Assembly (NCBI GenBank): GCA_041395105.1
Contig: JAWLBB010000010.1
Location: forward strand, 62,001-126,000
Direction of reading: 5' to 3'
Length of the DNA stretch: 64,000 nt
Source: Opitutaceae bacterium
GTDB lineage: Bacteria; Verrucomicrobiota; Verrucomicrobiia; Opitutales; Opitutaceae
Below the pieces are notes generated by a model. It searched no databases, was not told the DNA's origin, and saw only the letters and a list, made by a program, of their open reading frames with translations. Below, piece after piece: positions 37,811-45,293 of this stretch. A program made the position numbers and the translations under genes. Position 1 is the stretch's first letter, and the number at the start of each line of letters is the position of its first letter.

Positions 37811-38466
37811 TGCCCTCCAATCCGTCGTTCTGTCGCCTCGCCCGGCACTACGAACTGCTCGAGTCACTCGCTTTCGGCCCCTGTCTGCACCGCGCGCGCA
37901 CAGCCTGGATCGACCGTTTGGCCGGCGCCGGATCCATCCTCCTCCTCGGTGACGGCAACGGGCGTTTCCTCAGCGACCTGGTGCGAGCAAACCGCGGCGC
38001 CCGCATCGTATCGATCGACTCGAGCCCGGCCATGCTTGATCGAGCCCGCCAACGTATCCGCCAGTCAGATGTCCGTGCCTTCGATCGGATCGAATGGCGT
38101 TGCGCCGATCTTCTCGACATCCCTCTCCCGGCAGGGAGCTTCGACGCCGTCGTCGCGCACTTTTTCCTAGACTGCTTCACCGAAATCGAAGTCACCCGAA
38201 TCCTTGCCAAGGTCAACGCCTCGCTCACCTCCCGCGGGCGCTGGTTCTGGTCGGATTTCGTAATCCCCGAAGCAGGCCCCGGACGGATCATCGCCCCGAC
38301 GGTTGTTCGACTGCTCTACCTGTTCTTCCGCGGGCAGACCGGCCTCCATGCCCGCGAACTCCCGCCACTCGACCGTCTGCGCGGAACGGCCGGGCTGCGC
38401 GTCACCCACACCAGGAGTCTCCTCTGCGGAATTCTCAGATCATCCATCTGGGACCGAACGGACTGA
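37810..38466 (+). CDS. Class I SAM-dependent methyltransferase
   Basis: 218 aa from ATG 37810, overlapping the stop of the UbiA-like gene. The Rossmann SAM-binding core is visible: ILLLGDGNGRFL (motif I), VSIDSSPAMLDRAR (acidic end of strand 2), CADLLDIPLPAGSFDAVVAH (motifs II and III) and FWSDFVIPEAGPG. In the C-terminal half LLYLFFRGQTGLHAREL is hydrophobic and could bind a membrane or lipid substrate, similar to UbiE-like enzymes. Substrate unknown. The 3' end overlaps the glpD 3' end (38440-38466) on the other strand. Confidence 0.8.
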   Translation: MPSNPSFCRLARHYELLESLAFGPCLHRARTAWIDRLAGAGSILLLGDGNGRFLSDLVRANRGARIVSIDSSPAMLDRARQRIRQSDVRAFDRIEWRCADLLDIPLPAGSFDAVVAHFFLDCFTEIEVTRILAKVNASLTSRGRWFWSDFVIPEAGPGRIIAPTVVRLLYLFFRGQTGLHARELPPLDRLRGTAGLRVTHTRSLLCGILRSSIWDRTD

Positions 38467-40035
38467 CCGGCTCTTCGGATCGGTATAGACATACCCACGG
38501 GCCAATTCCGTGTAGGCTGCTATCTGATTCTCCACCCAGTCCCGGGACTTTCCGAGTTCCGCCGCGAGGATCCGTGCCACCGCCGGAGCGGCGTCAATGC
38601 TCCGGGCCGCATGGAGCAAAAGCCAGCGGGTTCGGCGCGCAAGCACATCTTCCACCGTCCGCGCCATCTCTTCACGGGCCTGCCAGACAACCTCCGCCCG
38701 CGACAACTCAATCCCGGAGTGGACCGCCGCCCCCAGGGAAGGATCCGCATCAATGAGCGCCTCGATGCTCCGGGCATCCGAACCGTAGAACCCCAGCCGT
38801 GAGTCCACTACGGGGCCACTCGATCCGTGAATGGGCAGATCCACCGTCCGACAGGGGACGTTTTCCAGATCCGCGACCACCTCGGCGTGATCGACGACAT
38901 CCTCGGCCATTTTCCGATACGTCGTCCACTTGCCTCCGACAATGGTGACCATTCCCGATTCCGAGATGACGATGGTATGGTCCCTCGACAGCGCCGCCGT
39001 CTTCTCGCCATGGCCCGACCGGACGAGCGGCCTGAGTCCGGCAAAGACTGAGAGAACATCCCCGGGTCGCGGGTCGCGGGTCAGGTAACGGGAAGCCTCC
39101 TCCAGGAGAAAGGCGCATTCCGACTCTAGGGCCCGCGGCTCGATCCGCGCATCGGCCAACGGCGTATCCGTCGTGCCGACGATGACACGGCCGTGCCAGG
39201 GCACGGCGAAAAGGACCCGCCCGTCCGCCGTCCGGGGAATCATGACGGCCGCGTTCCCCGGAAGGAAATCCTTCGGCAGAACCAGATGCACCCCCTGAGA
39301 GACCGCGAGGAGTCCGGCGGCCTCCGGGTCGTCCCGGCGTCGCAGGGCATCGGCGAAAACCCCCGTCGCATTGATCACGCAACCGGCGCACACCTCGAAG
39401 GATTCCCCGCTTTCCGTATCCATTGCATGGATACCAGAGATTTCGCCGCCCTCCTTGAGCAATCCGTCGCAGCGGACGTAATTGACCGGAAACGCCCCGT
39501 GATTGGCCGCAGTCCGGGCCAGATTGACCGCCAGCCGGGCGTCATCAAACTGCCCATCATGGTAAATAACGCCACCGACGAGGTTGTCCCTCTCGACGGT
39601 CGGAAGCATTGCCATGGTCTCCTCTTTCGACAGGGTCCGCGAGGGGCTCAACCCCAGCCGCCCGGCCATCCGGTCATAAACCTTCATGCCGATCCCGTAG
39701 AAAGGGCCTTCCCACCAGCGGTAGTTCGGAATGACAAAGGCCATGTTGTGGACGAGATGAGGTGCGTTGCGGTAGAGCCGGCCCCTCTCCCGGAGGGCTT
39801 CGAGCACAAGCGAGACATTGCCCTGCCGCAGGTAGCGGACACCGCCGTGCACCAGCTTGGTGCTCCGGCTGGAGGTCCCTTTGGCGAAATCGGACTGCTC
39901 GACCAGGGCGACCCGATGGCCCCGGCTGGCTGCGTCGACCGCCGCACCAAGACCGGTGGCCCCGCCACCGACGATCACGATATCAAATCGCTTTCCCGAT
40001 CGCAATTCGGCGAGTGATGCGTCGCGGTTCAGCAT
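38440..40035 (-). CDS. glpD: Aerobic glycerol-3-phosphate dehydrogenase
   Basis: Membrane-associated FAD enzyme that oxidises sn-glycerol 3-phosphate to dihydroxyacetone phosphate and reduces quinone. 531 aa from ATG 40035. Dinucleotide fold IVIVGGGATGLGAAVDAASRG at the N-terminus, then SSRSTKLVHGGVRYL, the FAD-binding GlpD signature, KVYDRMAG, VPWHGRVIVGTTDT and the C-terminal YVYTDPKS tail. It lies 7 bp after glpK on the same strand, forming a glycerol operon; menaquinone made by the men genes could be its acceptor. No glycerol facilitator or GlpR is present. Confidence 0.95.
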   Translation of the reverse strand: MLNRDASLAELRSGKRFDIVIVGGGATGLGAAVDAASRGHRVALVEQSDFAKGTSSRSTKLVHGGVRYLRQGNVSLVLEALRERGRLYRNAPHLVHNMAFVIPNYRWWEGPFYGIGMKVYDRMAGRLGLSPSRTLSKEETMAMLPTVERDNLVGGVIYHDGQFDDARLAVNLARTAANHGAFPVNYVRCDGLLKEGGEISGIHAMDTESGESFEVCAGCVINATGVFADALRRRDDPEAAGLLAVSQGVHLVLPKDFLPGNAAVMIPRTADGRVLFAVPWHGRVIVGTTDTPLADARIEPRALESECAFLLEEASRYLTRDPRPGDVLSVFAGLRPLVRSGHGEKTAALSRDHTIVISESGMVTIVGGKWTTYRKMAEDVVDHAEVVADLENVPCRTVDLPIHGSSGPVVDSRLGFYGSDARSIEALIDADPSLGAAVHSGIELSRAEVVWQAREEMARTVEDVLARRTRWLLLHAARSIDAAPAVARILAAELGKSRDWVENQIAAYTELARGYVYTDPKSRSVRSVPDG

Positions 40036-40042
40036 GAACGTA

Positions 40043-41542
40043 TCAGTCTTCCCGACACCAGTCCATCGATCGCTCGACCGCCCGGGACCAGGCCTCACGA
40101 CCACGGGCCAACTCCGCCACATCTCCGACCGGTTGAAAGACCCGGTCGATCGACCACTGGGTGGCAATCGCCTTCCGGTCCGGCCAGAAGCCGACCCCCA
40201 GCCCGGCCAGATAAGCGGCACCGAGAGCCGTCGTCTCCACACAGGTCGGCCGAACCACCGGCACACCCAGAAGATCCGCCTGAAACTGCAGCATCAGATC
40301 GCTCCGCGCCACGCCTCCATCCACCCGCATCTCCGAGACCGTCCGACCCGAATCCCGCTCCATGCAACCGACCAGGTCGGCCGACTGGAAAGCGACGGCC
40401 TCCAGCGCGGCCCGACAAAGGTGCGCCCTGCCCGTCCCTCGGGTCAGCCCATGGATGGTGCCGCGGGCATGCGGATCCCAATGGGGCGCCCCAAGTCCGG
40501 CGAAGGCCGGGACAATAACCACCCCGCCGGTATCCGCCACCTCGGCCGCCCTGGCATCACACTCCGAGGCCGTTCCGATGATTCCCAGTTCGTCCCGCAG
40601 CCACTGGATGAGCGCTCCGGCCACGAAAATGGATCCCTCCAGCGCATACTCGGTTTGACCGCCGATCCGCCACGCCACCGTCGTGAGCAGGTTGTTCCTC
40701 GAAACAACGCGCTTCCGACCGGTTTGCATGAGAAGAAAGCAACCCGTCCCGTAGGTGTTTTTGGCCATCCCGGGTTCAAAGCAGGCCTGCCCGAAAAGTG
40801 CCGCCTGCTGATCCCCGGCCAGACCGGAAATCGGAAGCCCGCGGGCCGAACAACTGTCGGCGACCCGTCCGAGCACGCCACTCGAATCCACGATATCGGG
40901 AAGCATGGCCCGGGGTATGCCAAAGAGCTCGAGCATCCGCCCGTCCCAGTCACCGGTTTCCAGATTGAAGAGAAGCGTGCGGGACGCGTTGCTCGCATCT
41001 GTGGCATGAACGCCTCCCCGGGTCAGATTCCAGATCAACCAGGTGTCCGCGGTTCCAAACAGCAGTTCGCCGCGCTCAGCCCGGTTTCGGGCACCCGGAA
41101 CTTCATCGAGAATCCACCGGATCTTCGTCGCGGAAAAATAGGGATCGAGCCGGAGACCCGTGCGTTCCGTCACCTCAGGCTCCACTCCTTCACCCTTCAA
41201 TCGACGGCACAGATCCGCCGTGCGCCGATCCTGCCAGACTATCGCTCGATGAACCGGCCGGCCCGTCGCCCGATCCCAGACAAACGTGGTTTCCCGCTGA
41301 TTGGTGATCCCGACCGCCGCGATGTCCGATGCCCGCAATTCCGATCGGGCAAGCACCTCCGCCACGGTTGCTTCCTGGCTCGACCAGATGTCTGCGGGAT
41401 CATGCTCCACCCAACCCGGTTTCGGGTAGTGCTGCGGGAACTCCCGCGAAGCGGACGCCCGTATCCGTCCCGCGGAGTCAAACAGAATGGCCCGGGAACT
41501 GGTTGTTCCCTGATCCAGGGCAAGGATATGGTCGGGAGACAT
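40043..41542 (-). CDS. glpK: Glycerol kinase
   Basis: Phosphorylates glycerol with ATP to sn-glycerol 3-phosphate. FGGY-family kinase of 499 aa from ATG 41542 (MSPDHILALDQGTTSSRAI). Motifs: DQGTTSSR (phosphate 1), QHYPKPGWVEHDP, TNQRETTFVWDR and WQDRRTADLC of the glycerol site, GLAGDQQAALFGQ, and the FGGY signature region GGVARSDLMLQFQADLLGVP. The size is standard. It is the first gene of glpK-glpD. Confidence 0.97.
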   Translation of the reverse strand: MSPDHILALDQGTTSSRAILFDSAGRIRASASREFPQHYPKPGWVEHDPADIWSSQEATVAEVLARSELRASDIAAVGITNQRETTFVWDRATGRPVHRAIVWQDRRTADLCRRLKGEGVEPEVTERTGLRLDPYFSATKIRWILDEVPGARNRAERGELLFGTADTWLIWNLTRGGVHATDASNASRTLLFNLETGDWDGRMLELFGIPRAMLPDIVDSSGVLGRVADSCSARGLPISGLAGDQQAALFGQACFEPGMAKNTYGTGCFLLMQTGRKRVVSRNNLLTTVAWRIGGQTEYALEGSIFVAGALIQWLRDELGIIGTASECDARAAEVADTGGVVIVPAFAGLGAPHWDPHARGTIHGLTRGTGRAHLCRAALEAVAFQSADLVGCMERDSGRTVSEMRVDGGVARSDLMLQFQADLLGVPVVRPTCVETTALGAAYLAGLGVGFWPDRKAIATQWSIDRVFQPVGDVAELARGREAWSRAVERSMDWCRED

Positions 41543-41797
41543 CGGAGGGCGGACGGCGAAGGGCGACTGAGATCGTGAATGACGGTGACAGAAGGCGCAA
41601 GTTACCGGTTCAAGAAAAAGCGGCTCTCGACGGTCGATATCCGGGACTCCCCCGTTTTCCTCGGCGGACCATCCCGGAGGATGGGGCTTTCCCGTCGATC
41701 CAACGGTCAATGCGGCGCAAAGCCGCGCGCCAGGCTCACGGCGGGCCTCTGCTGCCGCCCTCTGCCCTCTACCTTCCGCCGTCTTCCTCCAGCCCCC

Positions 41798-42472
41798 TCA
41801 CCCGCCCTTCAGCTTGGCAATGATCCAATCCTTGAGATTCTGGACCCCTTCGACTCCGGCTGTGGCGAGCAGATAGATGATGAATCCGTAGAAGGCCACC
41901 GCGACAACACCAAGAATGGAGGCCGCGGCGGCAAACAGGCCATCACGTTCACTGACTCCGACTCCGATCAGAAAAATGACCATGGCCGGCGCGGTATTGG
42001 TCAGCGGAATCGGCAGGATCATCAGACAAGCCATGATGATGACGAGAACACTCATCAGGGCCATACCCGGACGACTGGCTACCCACTCAAATCGCGGTTT
42101 GACGAGGCGTTCAAGCAGGGCAAAAGACCTGGCCGCTCCCGCCAGCATCTTCTCGGCAAAGCCGGGTTTGAAGCTGATCCGTAGAGCCCATTTGGGGAGC
42201 CATGGTTTGCGCCGCCCGATCAGCATCTGAATCCCGAGGAAAACGAAGAGAATGCCAAAAGGGGTGCTGTATCCGGCGGCCGGCACCGGCAGCGCGCTCG
42301 GAAGCGACAGGACCATCATGAGCAGCCCGAAGCCCTTCGTTCCCACGCGATCAAGAATCTCCCCCAGGGTGATTTCATGATCCTGCTCCGCCACCAGCAG
42401 GCGCTTCAGGGATTCCGATAGGCTCTCGACGTGCACGGGATTGTCTATCGACGGGAACCTGCCCGTCTGCAA
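41798..42472 (-). CDS. ExoD family membrane protein
   Basis: 224 aa, four to five hydrophobic segments. Family hallmarks are the N-terminal soluble stretch ITLGEILDRVGTKGFGLLMMV followed by LSLPSALPVPAAGYSTPFG and the middle basic region IGRRKPWLPKWALR, then PIPLTNTAPAMVIFLIGVGV, all typical of ExoD. The family was named from a Sinorhizobium exopolysaccharide and alkali-tolerance mutant; its molecular function is unclear. It stands 21 bp downstream of the PDZ protein on the same strand, so it may belong to the cell-envelope stress operon. Confidence 0.88.
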   Translation of the reverse strand: MQTGRFPSIDNPVHVESLSESLKRLLVAEQDHEITLGEILDRVGTKGFGLLMMVLSLPSALPVPAAGYSTPFGILFVFLGIQMLIGRRKPWLPKWALRISFKPGFAEKMLAGAARSFALLERLVKPRFEWVASRPGMALMSVLVIIMACLMILPIPLTNTAPAMVIFLIGVGVSERDGLFAAAASILGVVAVAFYGFIIYLLATAGVEGVQNLKDWIIAKLKGG

Positions 42473-42493
42473 GGGATTTCGCGGGTGCGCAAC

Positions 42494-43885
42494 TCAGCCC
42501 TTGCGGATCCGGATGACCGAGGTTTCGCCGTTGCGATTGACGAGAAGCACAAACTCCGTCTGTGCCTGATCTGCCTCAATCCCGGCCATCTGAGCGATCG
42601 CCTGTTCATAACTGACCGTCGGCTCACCGTCGATCTCCTGGATCAGGTCGCCGGCCCGAAGTCCCGCCGTATTCGCCGGGCTGTTCGGGCGCACGAAATT
42701 CGCAATCACCCCGGTTTCAGCGCTGTCCACCATCCGCCGGGAGATTCGGTCGAAGATCACGAATTCGCGCAGAGTGATCCCCAGGTCAGGGAAATACCGG
42801 CGGGCCGCTTCCTTCAGGGTAGTCGGCTGCGCGGCCAGACTCACCGTGACCTCAACCCGCTCGGTGCCGCGCAGAATGCCCAGGGTAAGGGAATCCCCGG
42901 GTTCACGCTCGAGAATCCGGCGTTCAAAGTATCCCGTGACAACGCGGTCGGGACTGAATTTGGGCAGGGTCACCCCGTCCACGGCGATGATGATGTCCCG
43001 CGCCTCGACTCCGGCCGCTTCCGCCGGGCTGTCGGGAATGATGTCGCTGACCACGATGGCGGACTGATTCTCGAGCGACATGAAGGTCGTTACCTCCTTG
43101 GCCACCGGCTGGAGTCCATAAACACCCAACCAGGGGTTCTTCCTCCCCATCGGGCTTTCGGGCACCCGGCCGATAAAGGGCACAACCTCCTCCGCGAGGA
43201 AGAAGGAACCACTCTCATTGGTCGTCTGGATGCCGACCGTGTAACGCTCGTTTTCCAGGAAAAGGACCCGCTCCTGGGGAATCGGATTGCTGGCCCATCC
43301 CACAAAGACTCCGTCACGATTGAAGACCGCAGAGCCCGGACTGGCCACTCCGGCCACAGAGAACCCGAAGGTCTGGGGAAGTTTCTGGATGACCGCGAGC
43401 CGCCCATCCAGGAAGAAGGGCTGAAAATCGAAATCCTTCCCCATGATCCCGATTCCCCAGAGTTCTTCGCCCAGTTCCGGCCGGGCCGTGCCGTAGGCGG
43501 TGAAAGGCACCACCTGATTCCAGAGGGCTTTGTCCGCCCGGACAAAATGCCACCCCGTCAGGCTGTCCTGACCGAGATAGGTTCCGGGAATCGACTCCGA
43601 ACTGCCGACGGCATAGATCTTGAAATCCTTGAAATCGGTCGGGGGCAACCAACCCGGGACGGCACCGTCGAGAAGAATGATCAATCCGTCCTCACTGGCA
43701 ACCAGACCCACAACCGTCGAGGGCCGCCGATCCGTCTCCGTCTCAACAAAAAACTCAACCGCCACAACCGAGCGGATGCGTTGCTCAAAAAGCTCCGGAA
43801 TCGACGACGCGGACCGGAGAACCGGCAAAACCGTCAGGAAAAGGGAGAAGACGACGCCAAAGCGTGCGAACGGGCGAAAATTCAT
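42494..43885 (-). CDS. Catalytically degenerate trypsin-like protein with two PDZ domains
   Basis: 463 aa with a Sec signal peptide (MNFRPFARFGVVFSLFLTVLPVL). The layout matches HtrA: a protease-like domain (about 30-235), then PDZ1 (about 245-350, NPWLGVYGLQPVAKEV, then DIIPDSPAEAAGVEARDIII) and PDZ2 (about 360-463, FVRPNSPANTAGLRAGDLI). The catalytic positions look lost: where TNAH is expected it reads LLDGAVPG, and GNSGGP is replaced by SPGSAVFNRDG. It is probably an inactive scaffold or regulator. Its start overlaps the stop of the active HtrA gene upstream (ATGA), which suggests they form a complex or regulate each other. Confidence 0.8.
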   Translation of the reverse strand: MNFRPFARFGVVFSLFLTVLPVLRSASSIPELFEQRIRSVVAVEFFVETETDRRPSTVVGLVASEDGLIILLDGAVPGWLPPTDFKDFKIYAVGSSESIPGTYLGQDSLTGWHFVRADKALWNQVVPFTAYGTARPELGEELWGIGIMGKDFDFQPFFLDGRLAVIQKLPQTFGFSVAGVASPGSAVFNRDGVFVGWASNPIPQERVLFLENERYTVGIQTTNESGSFFLAEEVVPFIGRVPESPMGRKNPWLGVYGLQPVAKEVTTFMSLENQSAIVVSDIIPDSPAEAAGVEARDIIIAVDGVTLPKFSPDRVVTGYFERRILEREPGDSLTLGILRGTERVEVTVSLAAQPTTLKEAARRYFPDLGITLREFVIFDRISRRMVDSAETGVIANFVRPNSPANTAGLRAGDLIQEIDGEPTVSYEQAIAQMAGIEADQAQTEFVLLVNRNGETSVIRIRKG

Positions 43886-45276
43886 GGTTTCAGGACGAAG
43901 AACGAGACTGACTGGTTTCGCAAGGTCTCGAAGAGCATCGTTTGGGGATTTTCATCAAATTGACCGTAGACCCCCCGCATTTCCTCGAGTCCGTCGATCG
44001 TCTGATCGTTGATTTTCGTGATGATGTCACCGCGGTTGATTCCGGCCTTTTCCGCCGGGTAGGCCGACTGGGTGCCAATGACAAGGACGCCGCCTTCCCT
44101 GGCCAGGCGGTTTTCACGGGCAAAGGCCCGGGAGACCTCGCGAACGCTCAAGCCCCAACCTTCAAAAGCCCATTCTTCTCCGACCCGACTTTCCAGACGC
44201 TCACTGGTGACTTCAAACACACGTTCGGTCGCCCCCCGCTTGGCCGTCAGTTTGATCGTCGATCCGACCGGATAACTGGCGATCTGATTCTGGATGGGGG
44301 GGAGCTGTTCCGGGAAGCGCCCGTCGACCTTCTTTCCGTCGATCGCAAGAATGACATCCCCGGGCCGCAACCCGGCCGAACTGGCCGGTGAACCGGGATC
44401 CACGCTGTTGACCAGCATCCCTGTGTTGATCTCCAGGTTGTAGAACGACTCCAGGTCGCGCAAAGACCCCGGGATCAGGCCGATATAGCTCCGGACGACC
44501 TCACCGTGCTCCACCAGCTCCGCGACAACCCGCCGCGCCGTGCTGGAAGGAATGGCAAACCCCAGGTTGTCCGCTCCCATGTAGGTGCGGGAATTGATCC
44601 CAACAACCCGCCCGTTCTCGGTCACCAGCGGCCCGCCACTGTTTCCGGGATTGATGGCCGCGTCCGTCTGCAGCCAGGTGTTGAAATAGCCGGTTTCGTA
44701 TCCGTTGATTCCGTTCGAAGTCTCAAAATACCGGTCGGTGTTGGAGATGATGCCCTTGGTCACGGTGCGGGTCAGACCATGGGGCGTGCCGACCGCAAAG
44801 ACGATCTGCCCCGGGCGCAAGAGGTCCGAATCACCGAACTCCGCATGGGCAAAATGAAGTTTGCGCTTGGCCACCTCGTCCATGTCGATGCGCAGGAGAG
44901 CGAGATCGGTCCAGTGATCCCAGCCGATCAGCGTCGCGTTGACCCGCTCCAGATTCGCGAGGGTGACTGAAATCTCGACCGCACGTGTACTGGCGACATG
45001 GGCGTTGGTCAGGACCAGTCCGTCTTCCGAAAGGATAACGCCCGATCCGACCCCGGAGACAAAGCGTTTCGAACCGCTGTCGAAATCGAGTTCCCGCACG
45101 TCGATCCGCACGACCGAATCGAGCAGGTTGGCGAAACCGGCGTCCACGCCGGAGGTCGATTTCGACACGTCGGCAGTCTGACATCCGGTCAGAAAACCCG
45201 CGGTCAGAATGATTAAGCCAACCAGGGCGGTCCGGCCGGGATGGGTGATTGACGGTGAGTGACTTTCCTTCAACAT
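43882..45276 (-). CDS. HtrA/DegP-type serine protease, lipoprotein
   Basis: Envelope quality-control protease of family S1C, 464 aa. The signal peptide ends at a lipobox FLTGC (C32), so it is membrane-anchored rather than soluble. The catalytic triad is H93 in LTNAHV, D124 in DLALL and S213 in NPGNSGGPLV; LQTDAAINPG precedes it. Two PDZ domains follow (PGSPASSAGLRPGDVILAI and SAYPAEKAGINRGDIITKI). It is coupled by ATGA overlap to the degenerate paralogue downstream. The start lies only 17 bp from the divergent leuS start. Confidence 0.92.
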   Translation of the reverse strand: MLKESHSPSITHPGRTALVGLIILTAGFLTGCQTADVSKSTSGVDAGFANLLDSVVRIDVRELDFDSGSKRFVSGVGSGVILSEDGLVLTNAHVASTRAVEISVTLANLERVNATLIGWDHWTDLALLRIDMDEVAKRKLHFAHAEFGDSDLLRPGQIVFAVGTPHGLTRTVTKGIISNTDRYFETSNGINGYETGYFNTWLQTDAAINPGNSGGPLVTENGRVVGINSRTYMGADNLGFAIPSSTARRVVAELVEHGEVVRSYIGLIPGSLRDLESFYNLEINTGMLVNSVDPGSPASSAGLRPGDVILAIDGKKVDGRFPEQLPPIQNQIASYPVGSTIKLTAKRGATERVFEVTSERLESRVGEEWAFEGWGLSVREVSRAFARENRLAREGGVLVIGTQSAYPAEKAGINRGDIITKINDQTIDGLEEMRGVYGQFDENPQTMLFETLRNQSVSFFVLKP

Positions 45277-45293
45277 GTCCGGTTTCTTTCAAA

